From NCBI GenBank assembly GCA_905331475.1, contig CAJNYU010000011.1, positions 304,183 through 368,182 on the forward strand: 64,000 bases of DNA, written 5' to 3'. The notes beneath the pieces are model-generated. The model did not search any database. It was not told where the DNA came from and saw nothing but the letters and a program-made list of their open reading frames with translations. Positions 1 to 12,400 of the stretch are shown in pieces. Origin of the DNA: Rotaria socialis. Lineage: Eukaryota > Rotifera > Eurotatoria > Philodinida > Philodinidae. Position numbers and translations under genes: made by a program. Position 1 is the stretch's first letter, and every line of letters starts with the position of its first letter.

Positions 1-1143
1 TTGATGAAGAATATTTAAATTTCAATTGTCGTATTTGCGTTTATGTTCGAAACAAAATCCAAAAAACTGATTGACAAGATGATCGAATTAGAATCATGTT
101 ATTTTTACGTTTAATCCAAAAAATGCGAACAGTTTGACGTTATTCACATATAAGAAAATTAAAAAAGCCTTATCAGTTAACAATTGTTGACCTGCTTTTA
201 AATAAAATTAAGTCATCTAAAAGCACTTCAATTTTCAGTTTAAAACATGATTGAAAAAAAATTCACAATGCACATATTGTTAATGAGTTTGCCACACTTT
301 ATCTTAACATACATTTAAATCGAAAAGAAAAAAGGTTTCTGCTTTAAGTTTGCATTTTGCGCATTTTATATTCTTGTCTAAGTTTTATATGAGCAATCTC
401 ATGGTTTGCTTTTACTGTAGAATCGTAATTAACACACTCAGCAATCACACGTGAAAAATAACGTGTAGTGAATCTTATCGTCATCAATCTATTGTGTTAT
501 TAACGACTTGAAAATAATCTAGAAACGATTGAATAACAAAAAGCTATTATTAGAACCATTGTATTCTATAGAAAAACATATTTACATCGTTACCCTTATC
601 AAGCATCGTATCCGTACGTTTCAGTGTGAATTACTTTAACTCGTCTATTGAATGACTCTTATGACTACCTTTATTTCTTTGTTATATAAAACTAGTAAGA
701 TTAGTTTAATGAAATAATTTCAATGTAAAATATGAAAAAATTCGATTGATTTTTTAGGTCAAGTGACATATTAATTTTAGTATTTCAATTTTTAATTATA
801 TTGTTATGTACAAAGAAGAAGAAAGAACGATATCCTTGAATTTTTCGATTCAATCAAAATATCTACGACTTCAATATTTATTATTAAGACAATTCTATTA
901 TTTTATATTGTCCTTGTTATAAATATGATTGAAATGTATTATCAGAAAGGAATCCTACTATGTTTTAAAATAAACTAATACTGATATTTAAAGAAACATG
1001 AATGTCCTAAAATAAATAATAAAAAAAAGAACAAATAATAAAATTGAAGAACATGAACAAAAAAACAACATTGTTTCTATGTTATCTCTTCGTTTGAAAA
1101 ATGAAGAAATACTTTTGTTTTCTTTATTTGTAGATTGTAAATA
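1..1143. other. Upstream non-coding region of the KIAA1143-like gene
   Basis: AT-rich sequence with no open frame or repeat I can support. Its only notable site is at its right end: a pyrimidine-rich stretch followed by TAG at 1131-1133, which reads as a splice acceptor 10 nt before the ATG at 1144. Confidence 0.6.
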
Positions 1144-2475
1144 ATGACTAAACAGAGACATGGTGGACGACAAAATAGGTCCTCTGGTGGGTCCGGAGGT
1201 GGTGGCAGAGGAGGTGGTGGTGGTGGAAGAGGCGGCGGAGGCGGCGGAAGAGGGGGTGGAAGAGGCGGTGGAAGAGGTGGTGGCGGTGGTAGTACTAAAC
1301 TAGGAAAACTTTCGTATAATTCAGGCGAAGAACCTGCATTTATAAGACAATTTAAAGAACGTACTGGATACAAAGCACCAGCAACAACTGATGATAAAGT
1401 AGAATTTTCTTTTAATATTTTGAATCCTTCATTCTGATGATTTTTATTATATTTGAATATTAGCGTAGAACACTTATGAATGATACCAGTGACAATGATG
1501 AAGGACCACGCGATGGAGATTATAGAAAAGATGATGAAAAACCTCAAATAGTTCAATTAGGTGTCACCGATTTAAGTAAAGAAGAAGTTGACATTGAAAT
1601 AGCAAAAGTAAAAGAAGGTAAATTATTTATTTCCAAGTTTTCAAGTTCAGAAAGAAAAGCTATCTGTGTTTTTCACCTTGAATTGTCTCGAGGTCGCAAA
1701 AACAGGCTATTAATCAAAGCGAGGATTCAGTTTTCCATCATAACACTCCTATTACAAAATAAAATAGTGTTTTCTGTTATGACGGACAAAACAATTGTTT
1801 CTATCTATATGATACAGTGAAATATTTTCTAAATTTAATATTCAGAATGATTATTGAGACGCTTGTTTTTAGTCTCATCAAATACAGCTGTTCCAAAAAT
1901 AGATATGATTGTATCATTTTTTTTCTATATTGCATTTGAAAACAAATTACGCTTTAGACGCATTAATATTAATATTAAAATGATAGATTTGTTTTCATTT
2001 TAAAAGTACATGAAATTTAGTAATGTATCCAGTTGAGGTCAAGGCTGTGAGCAACTATATTTAACATAAAATTGCAAACTTCTGTTGTAAATAAATGCCA
2101 TATTTTTCAAACTTATTTACATATAGATCAGTTCAATAAATTATTTAAATGTTTTCTTTTTGTATTGAAAATTTTCATGGAAATTTTTTATTATTATTTT
2201 AAGCTGAGGAAGAAAAAAATTGCATTGACTCGACTGGGCGTTTATTGTTTCGGAAGCCGAAAGAAAAATCAGATGAAAGCGACACTACAACTACAGCAAG
2301 TAAATCTGATATTGTTGAAATGGCATCAAATAAAACAAATAAACGAAAACATACAACAGCATCAACAACTACAGAAAAAGAAAGTCATCATCATCAACAT
2401 GTGAATGAACCTAAAAAGACTAAAACACAATTGCTTTCATTTATGGATGAAAGTGGATTTGATGGAGATGATTAA
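1144..2475 (+). CDS. KIAA1143: KIAA1143-family protein, 226 aa, 3 exons
   Basis: Exons are 1144-1398, 1464-1617 and 2204-2475. The predicted protein matches the KIAA1143 family, a conserved but functionally obscure group of small charged proteins. Shared landmarks are EPAFIRQFKERTGYK (human EPAFLARFKERVGYR), the segment EKPQIVQLGVTDLSKEEV, then GRLLFRKP (human GRIIYRKP), a Lys-rich stretch and an acidic C-terminus LLSFMDESGFDGDD. Residues 8-45 are an expanded Gly/Arg run (GGGGR-type units) that the human protein lacks; it may add RNA-binding character, but that is inference. The start is the only in-frame ATG before the Gly run and lies just after a splice acceptor at 1131-1133. The second intron (586 bp) is far longer than its 65-bp partner. 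Confidence 0.88.
1734..1786. repeat. Short inverted repeat in KIAA1143-like intron 2
   Basis: TCCATCATAACA at 1734-1745 pairs with TGTTATGACGGA at 1775-1786 (11 of 12 positions) around a 29-nt loop. It may be the core of a small foldback element explaining part of the oversized intron. No target-site duplication was recognised. Confidence 0.3.
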
Positions 2476-5400
2476 TTACTTGTATTTCTTGTCTATTCTG
2501 TAAATAAAAAATCAAATAACTGTAATTGATTCATAATTTCTCAATCTAATCTTCTAATGGAGAAAAAAGGTAGTCTTCTTTTTTATGCTTCATATGAAAT
2601 TAGCATTTAAATATCATAAATGAATCCATTCATGACAGGTTGTTATGCTTTCTCTATTCTCCGTGAATTAATTTACTAATGAAAAAAAAACAGTCAGAAC
2701 GTTGTGGCTCTACTTGCACTTTTTCCAGTCGAACAAACTAAATTCATACATGCATAAATAATTTCTCAATGAAAGTTTCTTATATAATAACTGTTGTCAT
2801 AGATTCACTTTCAGTGTTGTTGTTGTTATTGTTTCTTTGTATAAAAATGGCATTACGATGTATTAGAGAAACAAAATAAATTTTATGTCTACTTTTTTCA
2901 ACTTAAAAATCAGACATAGATAACATATACATATATACTATAAAGATCAAATAACATAGACAAATTGATCAGTGACATGTTCGTTTTCAATGTCGGACGC
3001 CGAGCTCTATTTTTTCCTCATCTGCTGTCTGTCAGTCACATATCTATCTTCAGAAGACCAGATTAAATTTCATGTTAGCACATTTTTCTTTTTATATATG
3101 CTTGTAACGCAATCGGATAGACATTCGATTATCTTTAAATCAATGTTATTTACATAAACATATATACATTGTTTATCCTCAAAGTTATCTGAGCAGACAC
3201 TTGTTGCTATTTTTAGATGTTCTATATTTCACATTTTCATGAGATATTCTGGGCGTTTATGTAATTCCCATTCAGTTATATACTTGATCCCACCTATGTG
3301 TTAATCGTGTGTGAAACGTGGGAATAGTACCAGAGAGAAAAACAAAACATGACAAATATATATTTTTCGATACTGTAAGTGACGACATCATCCTACTCAT
3401 AGATTGATTTATATATATATTTGCTTATAGGAATATTAGTATTGACACCATTTACATATATTTTTCTTCTTCTTCCTTCGAATAATTAAATAAATAAGCT
3501 CGTACTCTATTATTTGCCATTATTAAATATGTATATACGTAGAAGAAAATACTCAGGTTAGTAATCATCATATATAGCGATTTATATATATATATATATA
3601 TAATCGATGAGTAATAGTCACTTACATACGAAAGTATGCCAATTCCTTTGAAACGTTTGCACTCATACTACTCGAGTTTGATTCTTTTTATTTCTATCTA
3701 TCATAGAAGCATCTTGTAAATATACTGATGCACATTCATTCATGTCGAGGTCACTCTAACATCACCCGACAATAATAACAGCATTTTAAGACGCATATAA
3801 ATGTAGCATTTCGTACAGATTTTAAGGACATAGTCATTTGGTATCATATGGCGTATTTTTCTATTTTGCATCTGTATGATTTATCTGAAATAAAAAAGAC
3901 GCCTGCTGGCGAATATTCTATTAATTCAAAATGTTACAATTGAATAATTGCCGTCTTATTTTTTTTAATTTTATTTAATCGGTATGTATTCAATATGTCA
4001 GAAACTAGAAAATCGTATCTCTTAGTTCCTATGCATGCAGGAGTATGTACTGAGTCATTATTGACGTATATAATTTATGAAAACTTTCGCAACAACATGA
4101 AATAGTACATGGAAGAAAATGGCAACCGAAGGAAGCAACAAAACGAACGCCAATACACTATTGATTACTCATGAACCAAAAAAACGTAGATGTGCGTATG
4201 AATGTATGTTTGCTCGAACTTTACATGTACGGAGCTTCGAGATTTGCGATGGTGACGATTTTCCCCGAAAATTTCATTTAAAAACTTACCATCTAGAATA
4301 TTCTGCTCTTTTTCTTCTTTTCAATTACTCGAATAGGGCAAGACGAATGCAAACGTCACCACTAACCGACACTTTATAGTAACTAAATAGACGTGATATT
4401 TTTAATGAAAAAATAAAATAGAGGTATCAGTTATAGGTACTTCCGTTTTATTTTTCTCTTCCTACACTATATCAATGATTTCAAAAATCACAAACATATT
4501 CTTAAGCAAATACAGGTAGAATTAGTACGTGTAGGCTTTTTCTTTTCTAGCATGAATAGACAAGAATAATCTAGTAAACTTTTGAATATCAGTAATTTTG
4601 TTTTGAATATAATGTTACTTGACAATTTACTAGTTCTATTCAAAAGAAGAAAAAAAAATTTCCGTTTGATATAATTATTTCTATATTACCGTATGAATAT
4701 CGTGAAAATAAAGACAGGTTTGGGTCGTTTCCCTTTATCCTTCTCTTTCGTCTGTTTAATGTACGTTTTCAAGTAAATATTTTTTTATTTTCACCAGGTA
4801 TGTAAAGAATTTCTTTTTTCATTTTAAACTAATTGAGAATAACGTTTTTTTCTCTTTCGTAGACGAATAAAATATATATGCATTTAATCAGTTAGTTGAC
4901 AGACAGTTCTTTGTTTGTCTGATTTGAACTTCGATTTGAACAACGTGTCCTTTTCATTCTGTTTGTTATTATTTATTTGGAATAGACGAAAAAGGCAAGA
5001 TCGTCCTCCTCCTCCTTCTCTTCTTCATCTTCACTACAGTCGTCTGTCTCTCTTTATTCATATAGCTATATATTTACATCCTTTGCTTCTTCTATCACAA
5101 CTAGAAATGATTGTTTATTATGTCCTACGCATTCGTCTATATCACCATCGAATTAGTCTAATGATGGCAAAGACATTTGCTTGATCCATCGTTCGTTATC
5201 TTTCTTTTGTTTTAATTAAACCAATTGTTTGAATAGGATTCTTCTCCTTCGTCTACTTCTGATGACGTCGTGCGTACTCGGCACTATAATATTTCCTCCT
5301 CCGCTTTGCCCTCCTACGTTTATGTCTGTCGCAAAATAAAGAACAGCATGCTATTCGGCTATTTTTTTTGGTTACCAGCCAAGTACGAGCATGAGAGCGG

Positions 5401-6058
5401 CAAGAAAAAAAGAAACCTCTAATGTGCGCTTGTTTCATTCAACTATTTATTTTGGATGTTAGCCAATGCAAAGGATTGGCTTCTTTCACCTACATTTTTT
5501 TTTATTCGGCCGTGCTTGTTTGCGCACAACTCATTCATGGACGCACTCGCGCGCATATTTGTATTTCTTTTCTTTTTTTCTTCCTTTTCTTTTTCGTTCG
5601 CCAGTAATGATAGAACGGGTCATGTCGGTTGGCAAGCAGTAAACAGAAGCAGCATCGTCGTCATTGTGTTTTTGTTGGATAGACATATCGTTTTCTTCCT
5701 CTTTTTTTTCCTTCTCTGTGTCTCTCTCGCTTTCTGACGATGAGAATATCCCTTGAATTGCGCATACAATAAAGCGAGACAAAAGAAAATGAGAAAGAAA
5801 AAAAAGAAAGAAAAAGAAAAGACAATTCATTTTGCAATTTTTTTCTCCCATTATCGCAACACACTCACGCATACACGTATGCACAGTAGTTCGCAATCAT
5901 TTTGTTGTCAATGAAACAAATATTTTCATATTTGATATTTTAGATAAGCATTTTACTAGTCAAAATTTCTACTATTCTTATTCTACAATAATCGACATTT
6001 ACTGAAAGACAACAAATTTCTAATATCAAGATCAATAAAACGATCATCTTTTATCATT
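2476..6058. other. Non-coding region between KIAA1143-like and PIM-like genes
   Basis: About 3.6 kb without a credible gene. It holds scattered short (TA)n runs, for example near 3581-3602. From about 5240 to 5830 the sequence becomes pyrimidine-rich and richer in CpG, with long CT/TTTC tracts. This is a plausible promoter or 5' leader for the kinase downstream. An 86-codon ORF at 4119-4379 has no recognisable similarity. Confidence 0.5.
5263..5270 (+). promoter_or_regulatory. CRE/ATF-like octamer upstream of PIM-like kinase
   Basis: TGACGTCG differs from the palindromic CREB/ATF site TGACGTCA by one base and sits in the CpG-richer block about 0.8 kb before the kinase start. A single 8-mer is weak evidence. 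Confidence 0.2.
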
Positions 6059-7978
6059 ATGACTACCCTTGTTCTTCCTCCTTCTTCTCAGCAACAGCAT
6101 CATCATAATAATAATCATCATCCACAACAACAAGACACAACAGTTCATCAACAACGGCCAGAAACTAGTACAACATCAACAAACAAAGCTCGATCAAGTA
6201 AGTTCAATCAAATTGTTTACGATTATCTTATCATCTATAGGTGAAAGAGTATAAATATTGAAGATAGTAAAAATATTGGTTATTACGTTCACTCATCTCT
6301 TTTGTTTGAAAGCTTGTCATTGGTATAATCGATGATGATATATACCAGAAATATATGGTTAATGTACAATAGGTTCTATTTCTTGTCGTCATACAATAAG
6401 ACAGTATAATTCACTGAGGTGAATATGGTAGAAAGAATATTTTCTATAATGTGTCTTCGTTGACTGTATATTTTCTAAAATGGAGATAAAAATGAATTGA
6501 TAGAAATATTAGTTGATTTTTAACTTTTTTTTTCGATATATATTAATTTCTGTGTTTATTTAAGCTGTTGTTGATCCTCTCCATGCACGATATTTAATAG
6601 CCCATAAACTGGCATCAGGTGGTTTTGGAGATGTGTATGCCGGCGTAAGAAAAAAAGATGGTATGCAAGTAGCAATTAAAGTTGTAGCAAAAAAACGAAT
6701 GCGTGAAACAAATTCAGTAAGATATCAATAGATAGTTAAGTAACGAAATTAATTAAACTTCATCATTTGTTTTGTTTTAGGCTGACGGAAAATTACCACT
6801 TGAAGTTGTTTTATTACGTCGTGTAGCTAAAGTAAAAAATGTTATACATATGTTAGAATATTTTATTCACAATGATCAACTTGTTATTGTCCTTGAACGG
6901 CCTGATCGTTGTTGTGATTTATATGATTTTATATCTGAACGTCCAGGCGGTCTTGATGAGCGTTTAGCACGCGATTTCTTTAAGCAAATTATACAAATTC
7001 TAAAAGATGTACATGCATGTGGAGTAAGTAAAAAAGAAGAAAAATTAACTAGTTAACAATTTTTAATATTCTAAACGAATTTTTTTCTTTTATTTGTAAA
7101 GGTTCTTCATCGAGATATTAAAGATGAAAATTTTCTTGTTGATATGCGTAGTGGACAGTTATATTTAATTGATTTTGGTTCTGGTGCTCTATTACAAGAT
7201 GGAATTTATACTGATTTCGAAGGGACATCTTGTTATGCAGCTCCGGAATGGGTTACATGTCGACGATACTTTGGTTTACCACAAACTGTCTGGTCATTAG
7301 GAATACTTTTATACGATTTAGTATGTGGTGATATTCCATTTTCGGACGATTTAGCTATAATTAAATGCCAACCACCATTTCCAAGTCATCTTTCGCCAGG
7401 TAAAATATTAAACTATTAACAAAACATAGTACTCAATTGACAAAATAGTAGTTAGTGATGATAGTCAAAATGTAGAACACAAATTATATATCAGTATTCT
7501 TGTTGTTAAGGAGAAAAAATACTACTTCAACTATTTAAAATAACACGATCTAATCAATGGAAATGTTTCGTTTTGTGAAAAGAAATATTTTCTTTTTTTC
7601 CTATGGGCTTTCTTATGAATGTATAATGTATTAAAAGAAGAAGAAGGAAAAAAACGACTTGTCACGCTATGTAACATCATAAACGAGCATATCGCCCTAA
7701 ATGTTATACTAATGAAACATTGTTAATTATATATTTACGAATTCATTTTAGAATGTATACAACTAATTGAACAATGTTTATCAATAAGATCATCAGAAAG
7801 ACCTTCATTAGATCAATGTTTACAATCTTCATGGTTAAAGTTCCCTTCATCGAGAGACTTATGTTTATCATTAGTTCCACGTCGTCGTGGTGGACATAGT
7901 AATAATCAATTAAAAGACTTACATTCATTGTCGAAATCAACAGCAGGTTGTCTTACCTCTCGTGGTAATTCATTGTAG
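6059..7978 (+). CDS. PIM-family serine/threonine kinase, 352 aa, 5 exons
   Basis: Exons are 6059-6197, 6565-6716, 6781-7023, 7102-7399 and 7752-7978. A Gln/His/Asn-rich N-terminus (about 46 residues) precedes a complete kinase domain: glycine loop [14 protein letters not shown] lysine at residue 85, alpha-C Glu 105, catalytic LHRDIKDEN with Asp 183, DFG at 202-204 and APEW at 225-228. PIM hallmarks are the proline after the hinge (LERPD), [28 protein letters not shown], and [17 protein letters not shown], which closely matches human PIM1. PIM kinases are constitutively active cytoplasmic/nuclear kinases promoting survival and growth, controlled mainly by transcript and protein abundance. The long upstream region would fit that. 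All catalytic residues are present, so it looks functional. The last intron is 352 bp; the others are 64-367 bp. Confidence 0.93.
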
Positions 7979-9382
7979 TTTTAACGTTTCTTTTTTTCTT
8001 TCCCTCTTATCTTTGTTTTTCTCCGTCTGTCGTTTTTGTTCAATGATTTTTTTCTTTGGTTTCTATGCAAATGATGTGCATCATCTACATATGCACAATT
8101 CAACCATGTACATCTTTTACTTTAATTCACAAACTCGCTTATACCAAGAAAAAGAAATCAACTAACATTATTTGTACAGATCAACTGCGCATTCGTTCGA
8201 CTGTCGCTCACTCTCTCTCGCTTTATTTTTAATATGTATCCTTTATTTTCTTTCTCTTGTCCCTCGTTCTACTGAATACAATGTAACAGTTGCGTTATTG
8301 TTCAAGGGAGATGGGTAGTATATATATACAAGTACTTTTTTCCTTCTTGTTTCACTGAAAAGTTGTATGTACACATTGTACTGTCGACCTCGATGTTTGT
8401 TTTTTTTCTCTTGTGCAAAATTTTCTTTCTTGTGTGTGTCTGTGGTTTGTTGCACAGTGAGATCGTTTTTTTTGATTTCCTGCACATTGCGTTTGACAGA
8501 AAATAACCAGTGTGTGTGTATTTGGGATGATGATGATGATAATAAAAATCGGTCTTCTTTTTCTTCATTATTCGTTCATTCATTCGACTGTTTGACTATG
8601 TGTCAAAATGATTTCAACAAGAAAAGAATCAGAACAAAAGAAAAGCATTTTGTTTCATTATTTGACTTGATGTAATATAAAATTGCACATACATGAACAA
8701 TCACTGGTACATCGAACCCATACGGTCTTATTGCCTTTGGGAATGTATTGAATCGTAAGTTTGTTTCAGGGATTTTGCTTGATGACCATAAGTAAAATTG
8801 AACTAGTCAAAGAAATATAGAAGTGAATAAGAGCATAGTTATGAATTGCGAGAAAGAAAGAATTCGCTGTCGAGGTGAAGTATGTCCGTCGGTAAAAAAG
8901 TCCATCAGACAAATTTTCGGTACACAATTGAGAACATACAACTAAATGGCTCGAACAATTTGTTTCTAGACAAAAGAAATATTAATCTTATCAATTTTAT
9001 TTATTTATCGTTTTCTTGATTCAATACCTTGCTTACAAACAAATAGGTGCTTGATACATGTGCAGATATGTTTACGTCGTAGAGTTTTTTAATGGACTTA
9101 GTTTTTATGGCAAAGAAAAAGACAATATAAAACTATCTTTTAGGTGAAAAATGAAAAAAATTTAGTATTGTTCTATTAAGTGTAACGCATGTCACAATTA
9201 TTTTATTAGGTCAATAAATATCATCTACATTGATCCGTCTTTGTTCAATATATTTTGTTCTTTTCAAGTGTGTATATTCTATAAGCGACAAATCAGATAT
9301 GCATGTCTATCATCATTTTGTCTTGTTGTTGATAGACAGATACTTCTTTCTACAGTAGTGTAAGTAGAAATAAGATGGGCGG

Positions 9383-9446
<64 letters not shown>

Positions 9447-12400
9447 AATAGATATTCAACGTTAGTCAGAGATATGGCGCGATGTCAACACATGTCTATC
9501 TTTGTTGCTTCTTATATCGACCCTAGAGTGCAGAAGGAGGATGCGCGTGATTTAACCATTATTGTAGTTTTTCTCGGTGCACTCGTGTGACCTGTATTTT
9601 TTAAAGATCTTTGATATCAGCCATAAGTTTAATTATCGTGGTTAGATGTATATATATATATATATATTTCTTTTTGTTGACAAGACAGCCATTTTCTATC
9701 GAAAATGATGGATTGCGTTAAGTCTACGGTTCGACATTTGGTTATGTATAGTTATATACATTTATTAATGATTATTGTCAATTTGTGAATACCTGATTTT
9801 TTTTCTTTCGCCATTAAATTTGTACAGGTAATAATATGAGAGAGCTAAATGAATGTGGTTTTCATTGCATATGACTTGTTTCCTGATGTTTGCTCATTGG
9901 TGTTTATTTTTTATCGATTAACGATTTATATACCTTTACGCGTGGTTATCATAGCACAAAAAAAAGAAGATCAGTAATATGTTATTATTATAATTTATTT
10001 TTATTGGATAAAAGAATGACTAATTTGTCTTAATCATTATCTTTTATCGAATCTAGCAGAAGCAAGTAAAGGATTAGAAGAATTTGATTTAACTTTCGAC
10101 AATATACTATTAATACTAAGCTTTTAAAAGACAATGCTACATAGAGAAATATAATCAGATATAATTACGTGAGCGTTTGTGTTGAATACGATCAACTCAC
10201 GCCGCTGATCTTAAGATTTTTTAATGAGGTTTAATATTTTAAATAAATCTTCTTAAACTATGTATAACGCCCTGATTTTGTCGTTTTCCTATCATATTAT
10301 ACATACAACGATTGAAGCAGCACATTATTGAATGATTGATGATTGTGTTACGAAACATTTTCTTCCTACGTTTTGACTCGTCATTTTTTAGCGTAGACTG
10401 ATTAGTTAGACCAGCTGGATTTGTTCCTCTTATGGTAGAAGTAAGTATCACACCACATCGGTATTTTATTAGTTGCCAAAAAGTATTCGGTACAGATGCC
10501 CTTTTAATAGTTATTTCTGTGATGGAATTGTATTCCCATTATCTGAAGGAAATAGTGATTCAGGTCAAGAAAATATTTCCATTTTCGACCTTCACAATCG
10601 GAAGGAAGACAATCAGCTGTTCTCTAGGCAAAAGTCATTCGCGATTTTGTTGTTTCTCAGAGAAACGTAATCAGTGGAATAAAACTCTTATTGTCTGTCT
10701 TCACATATTTATATATGTAATACTCAGAAGGCCAATAATCATGAGAATATTTGCTGCATATATTTTCTTTTGTTCATTTGATAATTATGGTCGTGTCGTC
10801 TTGATTAAAATCATTCAAGTTCTATTAGCTGAAAATCCTGCTCTTAAATTGACTTTCATTTACAGCATTCAATGAAGTAAGAAAAAAGAATACATTAATA
10901 GCAAGACAATGTTACCATGATTTCTACAAGTATATATTTTTCTCATTATTCGTCTGATGGGAAAATGGCAGAAATTCATGTGAGCCGTATTTTTCTATAA
11001 TATAGGCGTTCTATTTTTTTATGTAAAAAGATAGAAGATATGATTTTACTCTAATTTTCTCTCTCTTTGGTATTTTATTCGCATCTAACAATAACAATGC
11101 GCTATGGAGGCTTCTGTCAAAAGAGAAGAGAAAAATATTGAATAACATCAATCAAATATCGAATTAAAATAGCCATTAGACATTGTTATGAAGTACTTGC
11201 AATCAAAAAAGACGTCCGGAAAGTTCGTTTGCAAAGGTTATCTCTTATATTTTTGCTGTACGCATTGACTTTATCGACTCGGTATCTTATTTCTTGTTAT
11301 AAAAGAAAGCTTCAAATGTATTCTTCAAACCTATGATCTTTAGCCACGATGGAAAAAAATGACAGTAATTCTCATCATTTTACTCTTTAGTATTTAGTTT
11401 TATAGAAATTTCTTTTTTGATGAAATTCCTACAAAAAGAAATTCAATTTTATAAATTTCAGTAGTCTTGAAACTCATGAAGGCAATCTATTTCGTCTGAA
11501 CTGTTGATTATTAAACTTATTGATTCAATATTGATGGGTACCCTTAGAGTATTGTGAAAATGTCATAGTTTACGGGAAAATGATTTTTTTTTCGTAATTC
11601 TATTTTTACTCTAGAAAATCACATCGAAGAAACTTAAGTGTATGACTGGTAAATTTTCTTTTTGACTAATCTTTAGGTCATTATGAAATTGAGCCAATTT
11701 TTAGTGTTGTGGAGCTCAGAACAGTAAGCGGATTTTTTCGAATAAAACAAGTAGAGCATTTGTATTTATCCAGCGATGTAGAAAAATAATCATTAGAATA
11801 TTATCCGACATAACGAAGCAATTAAAAACTAATCATTGTATAATGTTATTTTAAATATAAAATAAGTGGTATGCATTTATATTTCAATGCATGATAATAG
11901 TCTTGAAGGGCACTCTTGCCGGTAAGTGGTTGAGATGCACATTTAGCACATCAACCTATACTGAAATTAAAAGAAAAGTCGTTTCTAAAATTAAATAAAA
12001 GAATAACAAGAAACGGAAAACTCTCATGACATCCTATAGGTCGTCTGTATATTTTTTATTAATTTGTTGTGTTTATTATTGAACCGTGAATAGCCCATGG
12101 ATAACATTGAAATTCATTTCTAATTTTCCATTGGTCTTGCTTGGGTACAAGTCAGCTAGAATGACTTTTCAATGTTATTTTTTTACAAAGTACTTAGATG
12201 TGCGTGCACAATAATTATTTTCACAAGTAAAAACAAAAATACTTTGAATGTTTATTGAATAAATTCTAGCAGATAGAATCAACAATTTGTGTTCATTTTG
12301 TTTTTGGAATATGTATTAATAAACGGGTACTCAAATAGCTCACTTGAAGATAAAGATGAGAAAATTTTGTTTACCATGGAAGCTTAAAAATGATTTAAAA

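Noticed and set aside
1077-1556. Pro-rich 159-codon frame opposite KIAA1143-like exon 1
   Set aside because: It is the antisense shadow of the Gly-rich coding tract; Gly codons read backwards give Pro.
4119-4379. 86-codon ORF upstream of the kinase
   Set aside because: No similarity, no adjoining exon with matching phase, no acceptor or donor context. An upstream ORF is possible but unsupported.
5531-5896. Minus-strand Lys/Glu/Phe-rich frames
   Set aside because: They arise from the CT/TTTC tracts of the putative promoter block and have no domain content.
10432-10875. 147-codon open frame, plus strand
   Set aside because: It is the longest intergenic frame but has no recognisable motif, overlaps another frame of similar quality and has the hydrophobic/basic composition of random AT-rich DNA. 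It could be a decayed exon, but nothing supports a call.
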